NCBI RefSeq assembly: GCF_000298195.1
Contig: NZ_BAHC01000169.1
Span: 1-64,000, forward strand
DNA: 64,000 bases
Reading direction: 5' to 3'
Origin: Gordonia rhizosphera NBRC 16068
GTDB lineage: Bacteria > Actinomycetota > Actinomycetes > Mycobacteriales > Mycobacteriaceae
Positions 17,268-26,669 of this stretch are shown in pieces. Within the stretch, counting starts at the first letter, position 1. Each line of letters starts with the position of its first letter. The notes under the pieces were generated by a model that saw only the letters and a program-made list of their open reading frames with translations, did not search any database and was not told the origin of the DNA. A program made the translations under genes and the position numbers.

Positions 17268-18128
17268 ATGGCCGTGCAGATAGCTGACATTCTCGATCTG
17301 GTCGCGGTTCGTCAGATCGGCGAATCGGTATTCCTGGGCAGCCCGACGAGATACTCGTTGCCGAGGGTGTTCGGCGGCCAGGTGGTCGGGCAGGCGTTGA
17401 CGGCCGCCTCCGCGACAACCCCGCCGGACTGGCCGGTGCACTCGGTGCAGACGCAGTTCCTGCGTCCGGGTAGTCCCGATCTACCCATACGCTTTGCGGT
17501 GGAGAGGAATCGGGATGGCGGCTCGTTCGCATCGCGCACCATCAACGCCTGCCAGGGCGACAGGCAGATTCTTGCGGCTCGGGCTTCGTATCATCGACCG
17601 GAGACGGGCTTCGAGCATCAGCTCGCCGCGCCGGCGGTACCGTCTCCGCACGATCTGCCCTCGTGGGTCGAACTCTACGAGTCCGACCCCGACGCCTGGC
17701 CGACCTTCTATCTCGAATGGGAGCCACTCGACGTCCGGATCGTCCCGCAATCACAGGTGAGTGCGGCCCCGACGAGTACCGGACTCGGATCGCGAACCCA
17801 GGTATGGATGCGTTCGAAACGAACCCTGCGGACAGACGATCAGAACACCAACCGAGCATTGCTCGCCTGCGTCTCGGACCTCCTGCTTCTGTCCGCATCC
17901 GTTCTGCCCCATGGTGTCCTGCCGTCCCACAAGGCCGTACAGATGGCGTCGCTCGACCACTGCGTGTGGTTTCATCGCCCGTTCCGAATGGACGAATGGC
18001 TGCTCTATGACCACATGTCGCCCTCATCGCATGGCGGCCTGGGCCTCGCCCGGGGTGAGTTCTACACCGACGACGGTCGCCATGTCGCTTCGGTCGTACA
18101 AGAAGGTCTCATCAGATCGCGCGAGTGA
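17268..18128 (+). CDS. tesB: Acyl-CoA thioesterase II
   Basis: This is a double-hotdog thioesterase (286 residues) of the TesB family, which hydrolyses acyl-CoA to free acid and CoA. VFGGQVVGQAL is the conserved first-hotdog segment, SVQTQFLRPG its central strand, and MASLDHCVWFHRPF holds the Asp of the catalytic triad. The Gln is in VVQEGLI at the C-terminus. The length is normal for the family. ATG 17268 follows GACGGGAACGCA. It is convergent with the SDR at 18241. Confidence 0.9.
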   Translation: MAVQIADILDLVAVRQIGESVFLGSPTRYSLPRVFGGQVVGQALTAASATTPPDWPVHSVQTQFLRPGSPDLPIRFAVERNRDGGSFASRTINACQGDRQILAARASYHRPETGFEHQLAAPAVPSPHDLPSWVELYESDPDAWPTFYLEWEPLDVRIVPQSQVSAAPTSTGLGSRTQVWMRSKRTLRTDDQNTNRALLACVSDLLLLSASVLPHGVLPSHKAVQMASLDHCVWFHRPFRMDEWLLYDHMSPSSHGGLGLARGEFYTDDGRHVASVVQEGLIRSRE

Positions 18129-18187
18129 TCCGGCCGCGGCGGCGAAACACCTCGCCCATCGGCAGACGCACACCGTCGGCACAGACA

Positions 18188-18227
18188 ACGTCCTCCCCTC
18201 TCGGTCGAATCCGACAGGGGAGGACGT
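18188..18227. terminator. Bidirectional hairpin terminator
   Basis: A perfect 12-bp stem (18188-18199 with 18216-18227) with a 16-base loop sits between the convergent tesB and SDR genes. Confidence 0.75.
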
Positions 18228-18240
18228 GGTCGTGGCGTGG

Positions 18241-19131
18241 CTAGCGGTCGATCTGTTCCCGGAGTTCATCCGGGATCGAACCGGAAGTGATGTCCGCGCT
18301 CTCCCCGAGGTCGGTCGGGAAGATGATCGAGGTCCTGGCGAACTGTCCGCCATCTGCGGACTGGATCGACTGCCCGGACATGTAGGCCGAATCATCCGAC
18401 GCCAGGAACAACGCCAGATTGGCATTGTCGCGGAGCACCGGTGGCCGGTCCATCCGCAGCGGCATCGCTCGATGGTCCGGGTCCCACGGCTGCATCTCTT
18501 CATACGACTTGCCGAGCACCTCGGCATCGGCCGGCAACGCGAAGTTCACCGACATACCGTGCGTGGGGCACAACGCATTTGCCCGGATACCGAACTTGCC
18601 GAACTCCAGCGCCGCAGCACGCACCAACCCGTTGACGCCTGCCTTCGACGCCGTGTACATCGGGAAGCCCGGGTAGGCGTTGTACGACGCGGCCGACGAC
18701 GTGGCGAGCAACGTTCCCGGCCGGGAATTGGCGATCATCCACCGCGCGGCCTCTCGCCACGCGAGGTACACCCCCGTCGTGTTGACCGCGAAGATGTTGT
18801 TCCAGTCGTCGAGCGAGGAGTCGGCCAACGGCTGCATTCCGAATCCCGGTTCCGGGATTCCTGCGTTGGCCCACATGACGTCGATCCGGCCGTAGGAGTC
18901 CACAGCGGTCGACACCAGCGCCGACATGTCCGCCTCGATTCGCACGTCGGCGTCGATTCCCGAAGCGGTGCCACCGTTTTCGATGACCTCCTTCGCGACC
19001 GCCTGTGCCCGGCCCGGCACGACGTCGCTCACGACGACCGATGCTCCCTCCGCAGCGAACAGCAGCGCTCCCTCTCGACCCAGGCCCGATCCGGCGCCGG
19101 TAATGGCGACGACCTTGTCCTTCATGCGCAT
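18241..19131 (-). CDS. Short-chain dehydrogenase/reductase
   Basis: This SDR (296 residues) has TGAGSGLGREGA near residue 11, NAGIPEPGF near 90, Ser in TSSAAS, and the catalytic YTASK. The extended C-terminal part of about 45 residues is longer than in minimal SDRs. ATG 19131 follows CAGGAG. It lies 18 bases downstream of the aldehyde dehydrogenase gene, so the two form an operon that could oxidise an alcohol and then an aldehyde. Confidence 0.87.
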   Translation of the reverse strand: MRMKDKVVAITGAGSGLGREGALLFAAEGASVVVSDVVPGRAQAVAKEVIENGGTASGIDADVRIEADMSALVSTAVDSYGRIDVMWANAGIPEPGFGMQPLADSSLDDWNNIFAVNTTGVYLAWREAARWMIANSRPGTLLATSSAASYNAYPGFPMYTASKAGVNGLVRAAALEFGKFGIRANALCPTHGMSVNFALPADAEVLGKSYEEMQPWDPDHRAMPLRMDRPPVLRDNANLALFLASDDSAYMSGQSIQSADGGQFARTSIIFPTDLGESADITSGSIPDELREQIDR

Positions 19132-19149
19132 GATGTGCTCCTGACCTCG

Positions 19150-20622
19150 TCAGTGGGAGGGGCTTGCGACCGACTTGATCCGCAGGTACTCCCGGAATCC
19201 GGCGACGCCGTGCTCAACCCCGTCACCGCTGATGCCGTAGCCGCCGAAAGGCGCATCGGGCGAAAGATAGAACGAGTTGTTGATGTTCACGGTGCCGGCC
19301 TTGAGCCGACCCGCCACGGCCCAGGCGCGTTCCTCGTTGGTCGACTGGATGTAGCCCGAGAGACCGTAGCGTGAGTTGTTGGCGATCCGCACGGCTTCAT
19401 CGTCATCGCCCTCGTAGCGGATCACCGAGAGTACGGGCCCGAACACCTCGCTCTGGGCGATCTCGGAGTTCTCGTCGACATCGACGAGCACCGTCGGGAG
19501 ATACCAGAATCCGCGGCCGTCACGATCGGCGCGCTCTCCACCGATGAGCACCTTGGCACCTTCGGCGACCGCGCGGTCGACGAGACCCTCGATGCGCTTG
19601 AGTTGTTCCTCACGAATGATCGGACCGACCCGGGTGGCGGGGTCACTCGGATCGCCGATGGTCCATTCGCCGACCATCGCCTCCAGCCGTTGCAGCACCT
19701 CGTCGTAGACATCGGCGTGCACGATCATCCGCGTGGCGAGGGCACATCCCTGGCCGCTGTTGTTCATGCACATCATGACGCCGACGCCGCACGCCATGTC
19801 CAGATCCGCGTCCGGCAGGATGATGTTGGCCGACTTGCCGCCGAGCTCGAGAACGGTATGGCGGATCCCGTTCGCGGCACGTTCCGCGATCCGCTGCCCG
19901 ACACCGGGAGAACCGGTGAAGTGGAACAGGTCGATACGCTGATCGGCCGTCATCGCGTCGCCGACGATGCCCTTGTCCGCCGCGCTGATCGCGTGGAACG
20001 CACCTGCGGGGATGTCCGTATCCTCCAAGATGACCTTGGCCATCAGTGCGGCGGTCAGAGGTGTGTCCGGGGCGCTCTTGAGGATCACCGCGTTGCCGGT
20101 GGCGAGCCCGTGGTGGACCTTCCAGATGGCGGTCATGAACGGCGCGTTCCACGGGGTGATCGCTCCGACGACTCCGTAGGGCTCGTAACACACACGGCGC
20201 TCACTCGGGTTGCCGAGGACCTCATACGGACCGAGATCCTCTTCCCAACCGAACGAGGTGATCAGGTCGTTGAAGAAGTCCATGCCGTCGATCATGAAGC
20301 GCACATGCGTCCAGAGATTGTTCCGGCAGATGCCGCCCTCGGCGATGAGCAGCTCCTCGAATTCGTCTGCGCGAGCACGCAGTCCTTCCTGGAACTGAAG
20401 CATGCACCGCTTGCGGAATTCTCGATTGGTCGCCCAGTCCGAGGTGTCGGCGAAGTGTCGTGCCGACGCGATGGCGTCATCGACATCCTCTGGGCCGGCG
20501 TCGGCAGCGTAGGCGACCACCGACTCATCGGCCGGATTGATGACCGGATAGCGCTTCCCCGACTTCGCCTCACGGAATTCGCCATCGATGAACAGCCTTC
20601 CCTCCGGCTGCGCTGTCGTCAT
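19150..20622 (-). CDS. Aldehyde dehydrogenase
   Basis: This NAD(P)-dependent aldehyde dehydrogenase (490 residues) has the full set of motifs: VGAITPWNAPFM, FTGSPGVGQ, the general base Glu in LELGGKSAN, the nucleophilic Cys in SGQGCALATR, and FGPVLSV near the C-terminus. It oxidises an aldehyde to a carboxylate (or CoA-activatable acid) in the pathway. ATG 20622 follows AAGGAGA. It leads the operon with the SDR at 18241. Confidence 0.92.
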   Translation of the reverse strand: MTTAQPEGRLFIDGEFREAKSGKRYPVINPADESVVAYAADAGPEDVDDAIASARHFADTSDWATNREFRKRCMLQFQEGLRARADEFEELLIAEGGICRNNLWTHVRFMIDGMDFFNDLITSFGWEEDLGPYEVLGNPSERRVCYEPYGVVGAITPWNAPFMTAIWKVHHGLATGNAVILKSAPDTPLTAALMAKVILEDTDIPAGAFHAISAADKGIVGDAMTADQRIDLFHFTGSPGVGQRIAERAANGIRHTVLELGGKSANIILPDADLDMACGVGVMMCMNNSGQGCALATRMIVHADVYDEVLQRLEAMVGEWTIGDPSDPATRVGPIIREEQLKRIEGLVDRAVAEGAKVLIGGERADRDGRGFWYLPTVLVDVDENSEIAQSEVFGPVLSVIRYEGDDDEAVRIANNSRYGLSGYIQSTNEERAWAVAGRLKAGTVNINNSFYLSPDAPFGGYGISGDGVEHGVAGFREYLRIKSVASPSH

Positions 20623-20969
20623 GAGTTCTCCTTGGTCGATTGTCCAGATTCGTGGTGGTCGAGGTCCGCGTCCGGCGGCGACGGCATCGGGCTGTCTGTG
20701 ATCAATTCAGCGAGAGCGCTGGACATGTCGTCGGCGACGACATCGGACCCCTCCGGCGTGAGCCTGCCAATAAGGTGGCCTGTGACACGAACCTCATTAA
20801 TTATTTAACTGTATAGCTCGCTCGCCGTCAAGCCGACAGAGCCTGAAAATCCCTTGAATCAGATGACTGATTACACTATAAAGATCTCCACGGGCAGACC
20901 TGCCCTGCGGATAAGCGTCGGATCGTCGAGCGCGCCGGAAGATACATTCGACGATGGAGAGTGATTCCC
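20623..20969. promoter_or_regulatory. Divergent promoter region
   Basis: This gap of about 350 bases separates the aldehyde dehydrogenase (minus) from the hydrolase (plus). It becomes AT-rich from about 20795 (ATTAATTATTTAACTG). At 20871-20881 TTACACTATAA is one base different from the TTACACTGTAA core at 9612 and 13895. I see no gene in it. Confidence 0.45.
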
Positions 20970-21968
20970 GTGAAGAGCGTGAGCCTACGAATCGAAGTCG
21001 GTGCGACCATCAGCGCGGCAGTGCCGCAGCAGATCGCCGGAACCGTCTATTACCCCGAGGAATTCGAGCCCGGCGAGCACCCGCTGGTCATCTTTGCCGC
21101 ACCTGGAGGCGGCTACAGCCAGCACTACTACAACATGCACTTCGACGGGCACGAGGGTTACTCGGAGGCGGAGTACCACACCGCACGAGACATCGTCTTC
21201 ATCACCATGGACCACTTGGGCGTGGGCGAGAGCAGCCTGGAACTGACGGAGCAGCTCAGCATCGAGCAGGCCGCGGATACCAACGACGCGTTCGTACGCG
21301 AAGTGGTCACGCGCCTTGAGAAGGGAAGCGTCGCAGCCGATCTACCGCCCCTGGCCAGTCCCTTCGTCGTGGGTGTCGGTCAGTCGATGGGAGGTGGGGT
21401 GACGATCGTCATGCAGAGTCGGAACCGCACCTTCGACGCGATCGTGGCCCTCGGCAAGAGCGCACTGCACAGCGTTCTACCGCAACCGACCTTCGATCTG
21501 TTCGATGTGCAGCGCTCGATCTTCTATTTCAGCCGGACGACGCCGCTCAACGAATTGTCGATCAGGCTGACGTCCGACCGCATCCCGGACTTCCTGTACC
21601 CCTTCCACTGGCCCGAGGAACCCGAGGATGTGGTCGCCGAGGACATGAAGGGCGGTTATCCGGCGCGGCAGGAGGCGCCCGTCTTCGGCAGCGCCACCAC
21701 TCCCACCTACGCGGTCGCAATGATGTCGCCGGCCTTTCTGACACCCGATGCGGCTCGGATCGAGGTGCCGGTCCTGGTGGCGGGCGGTGAGCGCGACGTG
21801 ATGCCCGATGCACGGCGCGAACCCACAGCATTCATCAACAGCAGCGATGTGTCGGTCTTCATCGCGCCGCGGATGGCCCACATGCACAACTTCGCACCGA
21901 CCCGCCGGCTACTGTGGCAGCGCGTCGCCGAGTGGTCGCAGATGCAGGCCCGGCGCGAGGTGGCCTGA
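20970..21968 (+). CDS. Alpha/beta hydrolase
   Basis: This protein (332 residues) has an alpha/beta-hydrolase core. HPLVIFAAPGGG is the oxyanion strand, GVGQSMGGG carries the nucleophilic Ser, VLVAGGERDVMPD is the acid strand, and MAHMHN near the C-terminus may carry the His. GTG 20970 is favoured because GGAGA lies about nine bases upstream; a GTG at 20961 would abut that site. The physiological substrate (ester, lactone or C-C bond) is unknown. Confidence 0.75.
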   Translation: MKSVSLRIEVGATISAAVPQQIAGTVYYPEEFEPGEHPLVIFAAPGGGYSQHYYNMHFDGHEGYSEAEYHTARDIVFITMDHLGVGESSLELTEQLSIEQAADTNDAFVREVVTRLEKGSVAADLPPLASPFVVGVGQSMGGGVTIVMQSRNRTFDAIVALGKSALHSVLPQPTFDLFDVQRSIFYFSRTTPLNELSIRLTSDRIPDFLYPFHWPEEPEDVVAEDMKGGYPARQEAPVFGSATTPTYAVAMMSPAFLTPDAARIEVPVLVAGGERDVMPDARREPTAFINSSDVSVFIAPRMAHMHNFAPTRRLLWQRVAEWSQMQARREVA

Positions 21969-22087
21969 CACGCAACTCATCGCGATGGCGGCCGGCGGTG
22001 GTTCGTGCCCAACCGCGACGCGGACCGGACAGGCCGGACACCGCGAAGAATCGATGTCGAGAATCGGCAATCAGTAATCTCTCCATC

Positions 22088-24553
22088 ATGGCCGACTACC
22101 CACATGAACTGGAGCGCCCTGGCCTTCTCCGCGACGGACGGTCCATTCTCATCAGGCCGGCCACTTCTGACGACGTGGAGACGGTGCTCCAGTTCTACGG
22201 ACGCCTCTCGCGTCGCAGTGTGGCGATGCGGACGCTCGGGCCGGTGTTCACGATGAACCGGGAGGCCACCGAGACGTTCGTCAACGCTGATCACATCTCG
22301 CGAGTCGTCCTGCTGGCGATGCTCGACGACAACGTCATCGGTATGGCCGACTATGCACGCTCACCGACCGAGATCGACCGCGCGGACATCGCGTTCACGG
22401 TCGAGGACGCGTACCAGGGCATGGGTCTCGGCGGCCTGCTCCTCGAACACCTCGCCGCCGCAGCCCGCGACCGCGGCATCGAGGTGTTCGAGGCCGACGT
22501 CCTGGCTGAGAATCTGCCGATGATCCGAACGCTGCAGAGCTCGGGTTACCTGGTCGAGTTCGGAGACGATTCCGAAATCCAGCATGCCGAACTCGCGGTC
22601 GATCCACGTCGACAGGTCCTCGCCCGTTCCGAACGCCGTCAGCGGACCGCGATTCGCTCATCGCTGCACCCCGTCTTCGCACCGCGATCGGTCGCCGTCG
22701 TCGGGGCGAGTCGCAAAGAGCGAACGGTGGGCAACGCTGTCATCCGCAACCTGCGGGACGGAGGCTTTCAGGGAACTCTCCACGCGGTGAATCCGCACGC
22801 CACCGAGGTGGATGGCATCCCGGCTGTGCCCAGCGTCAGCGGCCTGGACGACCTCGATCTCGCGGTCGTGACCGTACCCTCGGCGGCTGTGCCACAGGTC
22901 CTCGAGGAGTGCGCATCTGTCAATGTCGACGCGGTCATCGTGGTCAGCACCGAAATGGACGGTTCAGGGGGCGACCGCGGGACCGAAATGCTGCGCTATG
23001 CGCGAGGCCATGGCATGCGGCTGGTCGGGCCGAACTGTATGGGCGTCATCAGCCTTCGCAGCGACGTGAACCTGGTTGCCACCTTCTCACCCGCCATTCC
23101 CACACGCGGCCGGGTGTCGATGGCCAGCCAATCCGGCCCCCTCGGCCTCGCAGTCCTCGATCACGCACGTCGGCTGGGTCTCGGATTCAGCGGGTTCGTA
23201 TCCTTGGGCGACTCACTCGATGTCTCCCCGAATGACCTGCTGCAGTGGTGGGAAACCGACCGCAGCACCGGCGTCGTGCTCCTCCACCTGGACACGTTCG
23301 GCAACCCACGCAAGTTTGCCAGGGCGGCCCGCCGGCTGGCCGTGAGAAAGCCGGTGATCGCGGTCCACCCCGGAACCTTTCAGACAACCGGAACACGCGT
23401 TTCACCCTCTGGCGCCCCGACCGAATCCGACGCTGTGCTGGGCGCGCTGTTCACGCAGGCCGGCGTCATCCGCACTCGAACCATGCAGGAGATGTTCGAC
23501 ACCGCCCTCATGCTCGCCCACCAGCCCGTGCCACCCGGACCGCGTATCGCGATTCTGACCAACGCGGAGGGTCCCGGCGCGCTCGCCGCCGGGGCATGCC
23601 GGGCCGCGGGACTCGTTCTCGCCGAACTGCAATCGGAAACCCTCCACGCGTTGTCACAGACCGGACACCACCCGACCGCCAATCCGGTGGATCTCACACC
23701 CGACGCAACGAACGGCGACTACGGTACGGCACTCCGCGCTTTGCTCAGCGATCGCGGCGTCGACGCCGTGATCGTCCTGTTCATCCCGCCGCTGGTGGAA
23801 CAATCGGCCCCGATCGCCCAAGCCCTGGTCGACGAGTGCTCTGCGATGCCCACCAAGCCGGTGTTGGCAAGCTTCCTGTCCCGCGAGGGCATCATCGACG
23901 AATTACGCATCGATGCCACGCGCGCGATTCCGACGTATCGGTTCCCCGAATCAGCCGCGACCGCACTCGGTCATGCTGTCTCCTACGGCAATTGGCTGCG
24001 CCTACCCGGAGGTGTGATCCGCGTCCCGCCCAACATATTGGTAGCCGAGGCGCGAATTCTCGTACGAGCCTTCGGACCTGGACCCCTGTCAGCAGCTCAG
24101 GTACACAAACTGCTGTCTTGCTTCGGGATTCGAACACTGTCTGACGATCCTTCCGGCCAGGACATGACGCTACGCGTGTTGGACGATCCGATATTCGGAC
24201 CCGTTCTCGCACTCGGATCAGCCGACCACTATGCACGACTGTTCGGAGACGTCGTGTATCGGATCACTCCCCTCACCGATCGCGATGCACACCTGATGGT
24301 GCAATCCCTGCGAAGTTATCCGGTTCTGAACGGCGCAGCCGATCGGCCGGCCGTCGACGTCGACGCCCTCGTCGACGTCCTCCTGCGCGTATCGACGATG
24401 GTTGAGTCCATCCCGGAACTGGCACTGCTTGCGGCGCATCGTATCCGTGTGCATCCGGCGGGGGCAGGTGTGACATTCCTGGAAACCGACATCACGCTCA
24501 CCGAGCCATCGGTCGGTCGCACCGTCCGTGAGGCCACCGTCGAGCCGGGGTGA
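22088..24553 (+). CDS. GNAT acetyltransferase / NDP-forming acyl-CoA synthetase fusion
   Basis: Residues 15-175 form a GNAT domain (DAYQGMGLGGLLLEHLA is the acetyl-CoA loop). From about 195 a CoA-binding Rossmann domain follows (APRSVAVVGASRKERTVGNA), then a succinyl-CoA-ligase-like domain (GPNCMGVIS, MASQSGPLG, NPVDLTPDA), and a short ATP-grasp remnant (LLSCFGIRTL, then DDPIFGPVLALG). About 100 residues expected between those last two motifs, including the Lys-containing ATP-binding strand, are absent. Relatives acetylate lysines of CoA ligases, so it may control the nearby synthetases. ATG 22088 is the first plausible start (821 residues); no clear ribosome site is visible. Confidence 0.8.
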   Translation: MADYPHELERPGLLRDGRSILIRPATSDDVETVLQFYGRLSRRSVAMRTLGPVFTMNREATETFVNADHISRVVLLAMLDDNVIGMADYARSPTEIDRADIAFTVEDAYQGMGLGGLLLEHLAAAARDRGIEVFEADVLAENLPMIRTLQSSGYLVEFGDDSEIQHAELAVDPRRQVLARSERRQRTAIRSSLHPVFAPRSVAVVGASRKERTVGNAVIRNLRDGGFQGTLHAVNPHATEVDGIPAVPSVSGLDDLDLAVVTVPSAAVPQVLEECASVNVDAVIVVSTEMDGSGGDRGTEMLRYARGHGMRLVGPNCMGVISLRSDVNLVATFSPAIPTRGRVSMASQSGPLGLAVLDHARRLGLGFSGFVSLGDSLDVSPNDLLQWWETDRSTGVVLLHLDTFGNPRKFARAARRLAVRKPVIAVHPGTFQTTGTRVSPSGAPTESDAVLGALFTQAGVIRTRTMQEMFDTALMLAHQPVPPGPRIAILTNAEGPGALAAGACRAAGLVLAELQSETLHALSQTGHHPTANPVDLTPDATNGDYGTALRALLSDRGVDAVIVLFIPPLVEQSAPIAQALVDECSAMPTKPVLASFLSREGIIDELRIDATRAIPTYRFPESAATALGHAVSYGNWLRLPGGVIRVPPNILVAEARILVRAFGPGPLSAAQVHKLLSCFGIRTLSDDPSGQDMTLRVLDDPIFGPVLALGSADHYARLFGDVVYRITPLTDRDAHLMVQSLRSYPVLNGAADRPAVDVDALVDVLLRVSTMVESIPELALLAAHRIRVHPAGAGVTFLETDITLTEPSVGRTVREATVEPG

Positions 24554-24582
24554 TCCACCGCCGGCGCGACGGCTACCTCGGG

Positions 24583-25791
24583 TCACCGACCCGCGATCAA
24601 ATCAAGTCCGTTCTCCCGCAGGAACAGTCGACGCTTCTCCTCGCCCAGGCCCTCGACCCGGGTGTAGAAGTCGGCAGGTTCACGCAAACCCTCCGCGTGT
24701 GGCCAGTCCGAACCCATCAGCAGGGTCTCGGTCGAACCGAGCTTTTCAACGAGCGCGGTCGTATCGTCCTCCGGGTAGGGAACCACGCGGACGTGCTTCT
24801 TGAAGATCTCACTCGGACGCTCGGAGAGCTGACCGCCGAGCCATTTGCCGTTGCGGGCCATGCCACGACTCTTGTCCATATGACGGATGAAGTGCGGAAC
24901 CCATTCGGAACCGAATTCACTGACAAGGACCTTGATGTTCGGGAACCGCCCGAACAGATTGTCGAAGATCAGCGCGGACAGGGTGTCGGTGATCGGCCGT
25001 TCCCCATACGCGTTCTGCCACTGCCACGCCGAGAACTGGAACGGTGGGACCAGGCCCCAGCCCCAGTCGGCGGACACGTTGGCCTGATAGTAGAACTCCG
25101 AAATGTGATAACACACAACAGCTCTTGCTTCGTTGATGCGAGCCCAGAACGGGTCGAAGTACGGATCACCGGGTGAGCGCCCGTAGGCGGGCCCGGCGGG
25201 CAGGACGACGAACCGAGCGCCCTTGTCCAGTACGCGATCCAGTTCCTCGCAGGCACGGTCGAGATCACGCATCGAGATCATCGCCGGCGCGTAGATGGTG
25301 TCCTTATAGGCGAATCCCCAGTCCTCGTCGATCCACTTGTTGAAGGATTCGATGTTGTCGTACAGCGGATCGATGCCATCCAGGTACGCCTCGGCCAGGA
25401 GGGCCCACCCGCCGGGATACATGATCGCTTTCTCGATCTGCTGCTCGGCGAGCTGAATCAGCCGCTTCTCGCGGTCGCGGTATTCGGGCTGGATCGGCTC
25501 ATAGAACCGGCCGGAGTCCGTTGCCTCACCCGATGCACGCTGCTTGAGCATCTCAACCAAGGAGCCCGGCACGTACGCCTCATCGAGGTCGTTCTCGAGC
25601 GCGGTGACGATCTTGTCGTTGGCCAGCAGCACCTTGCGGTCGTAACCCGGCACGTGCACCGGACGTACTGCGGTGTGCAGCTTGTTCGTGGGCATGAAAC
25701 GCGTGAAGGCGTCGGTCGCCTCGTACGAATGCTGGTCGAAGTCGGTCATCAGGTAGGGCAGGGTGCCCACCGTGTTCTCAATCAGTGCCAT
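24583..25791 (-). CDS. Amidohydrolase-2 family protein
   Basis: This 402-residue relative of the 8450 protein has the N-terminal metal motif FDQHSYE, a long insertion near residues 80-150, YHISEFY with a likely His ligand, KVLVSEFGSEWVPH, and MGSDWPHAEG with the catalytic Asp. ATG 25791 follows AGGAG seven bases upstream. It is divergent from a TetR gene at 26044, with three palindromic boxes in between, so that regulator probably controls it. Confidence 0.85.
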   Translation of the reverse strand: MALIENTVGTLPYLMTDFDQHSYEATDAFTRFMPTNKLHTAVRPVHVPGYDRKVLLANDKIVTALENDLDEAYVPGSLVEMLKQRASGEATDSGRFYEPIQPEYRDREKRLIQLAEQQIEKAIMYPGGWALLAEAYLDGIDPLYDNIESFNKWIDEDWGFAYKDTIYAPAMISMRDLDRACEELDRVLDKGARFVVLPAGPAYGRSPGDPYFDPFWARINEARAVVCYHISEFYYQANVSADWGWGLVPPFQFSAWQWQNAYGERPITDTLSALIFDNLFGRFPNIKVLVSEFGSEWVPHFIRHMDKSRGMARNGKWLGGQLSERPSEIFKKHVRVVPYPEDDTTALVEKLGSTETLLMGSDWPHAEGLREPADFYTRVEGLGEEKRRLFLRENGLDLIAGR

Positions 25792-25908
25792 CGCGGTTCT
25801 CCTCATTCTTCGGCTGAAACGGAAATCGGGATCGGGGTGCTGAGCTCGCGGGCTGTTTCGATCAAGTGGCGATCAGGCCGTGCTCGACATGAGAGAACAT
25901 ATCATTAC

Positions 25909-25921
25909 GAGAGACTCTCTC
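25909..25921. promoter_or_regulatory. Palindrome GAGAGACTCTCTC (TetR box 1)
   Basis: A perfect 13-bp palindrome GAGAGA-C-TCTCTC lies 118 bases upstream of the amidohydrolase start. It matches 26010-26022 in all but the centre base. Confidence 0.6.
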
Positions 25922-26009
25922 ACAAGTGCCGAATCGGGGCGTCCCGCCGTACGCCAAGGCATGATGATGAACACCGCGTACGACCGTGGCAGTGCGGGCA
26001 TGGCATTTC

Positions 26010-26022
26010 GAGAGATTCTCTC
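26010..26022. promoter_or_regulatory. Palindrome GAGAGATTCTCTC (TetR box 2)
   Basis: GAGAGA-T-TCTCTC is the same palindrome as box 1 apart from the centre base. It lies 22 bases upstream of the tetR start, in the expected promoter position for autoregulation. Confidence 0.6.
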
Positions 26023-26035
26023 ATTCTGATAGGAT

Positions 26036-26050
26036 CTCTCACTATGAGAG
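26036..26050. promoter_or_regulatory. Inverted repeat CTCTCA-CTA-TGAGAG over tetR start
   Basis: The six-base arms are exact and the repeat spans the ATG at 26044. With boxes 1 and 2 it makes three related sites within 142 bases. It could block transcription or translation initiation of tetR. Confidence 0.5.
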
Positions 26051-26664
26051 GTCCGTCATCGACGCAGCCGATGTCGCAACGCGACAAAAACCGGGCGCGA
26101 ACTCGCCGAGATATCGAGACAGCATCTCTGGAGCTCTTCGAATCCCAGGGTTACCACGCGACAACCGTCGAGCAGATCACGCGTTTGGCCGGGTGCTCGA
26201 GTGCCACCTTCTTCAGACACTTCCGGTCAAAAGAAGATGTCCTATTCGCCAACGACGAAGCTGCCGCCGTTGAGCTGGCCCGCTTCGTCCAGGAGCGATC
26301 AGACAGATCGCAGACACTGGGCGCAGTGGCCGAACCGGTGGCCATGTTCGCACAGAGCTTTCTCGTCGAGGCCAATTCCGACGCACAACGGTTGACGCGC
26401 CTGGTCATGACGACACGTGAACTCGAAGCCAGAAGCCTACGGATGCGGCTCAAATGGGAGCACGCCGTGGCACGTGCGTTCTGCGTCGAGGATGGTCGCG
26501 ACAAGCCGGAATTCGACCACATGCTGCTCGCATCGCTCACCGTGTCATGCCTCTCGACCGCACTCTGGCACTGGCAGGAACCGGGGGGTTCCGACGACAT
26601 CCGCCACGAGACCAAGCGAGCTTTCGATACAGCACAACGTCTTACGGCCCGAGGCGTGGACTGA
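26044..26664 (+). CDS. TetR-family transcriptional regulator
   Basis: This regulator (206 residues) has a TetR helix-turn-helix (ETASLELFESQGYHATTVEQ, then CSSATFFRHFRSKEDVLF) and an all-helical ligand domain. ATG 26044 lies inside an inverted repeat; an internal ATG at 26071 (MSQRDKNRAR) is the alternative. The gene is divergent from the amidohydrolase at 24583, and the boxes between them support control of both genes by this protein. Confidence 0.87.
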   Translation: MRGPSSTQPMSQRDKNRARTRRDIETASLELFESQGYHATTVEQITRLAGCSSATFFRHFRSKEDVLFANDEAAAVELARFVQERSDRSQTLGAVAEPVAMFAQSFLVEANSDAQRLTRLVMTTRELEARSLRMRLKWEHAVARAFCVEDGRDKPEFDHMLLASLTVSCLSTALWHWQEPGGSDDIRHETKRAFDTAQRLTARGVD

Positions 26665-26669
26665 CGCGA

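Noticed and set aside
16162-17532. 456-codon open frame on the minus strand opposite the synthetase-like and tesB genes
   Set aside because: Antisense shadow; arginine- and proline-rich translation without motifs.
17761-19374. 537-codon plus-strand frame
   Set aside because: It overlaps tesB in another frame and runs antisense to the SDR and part of the aldehyde dehydrogenase, both clearly real.
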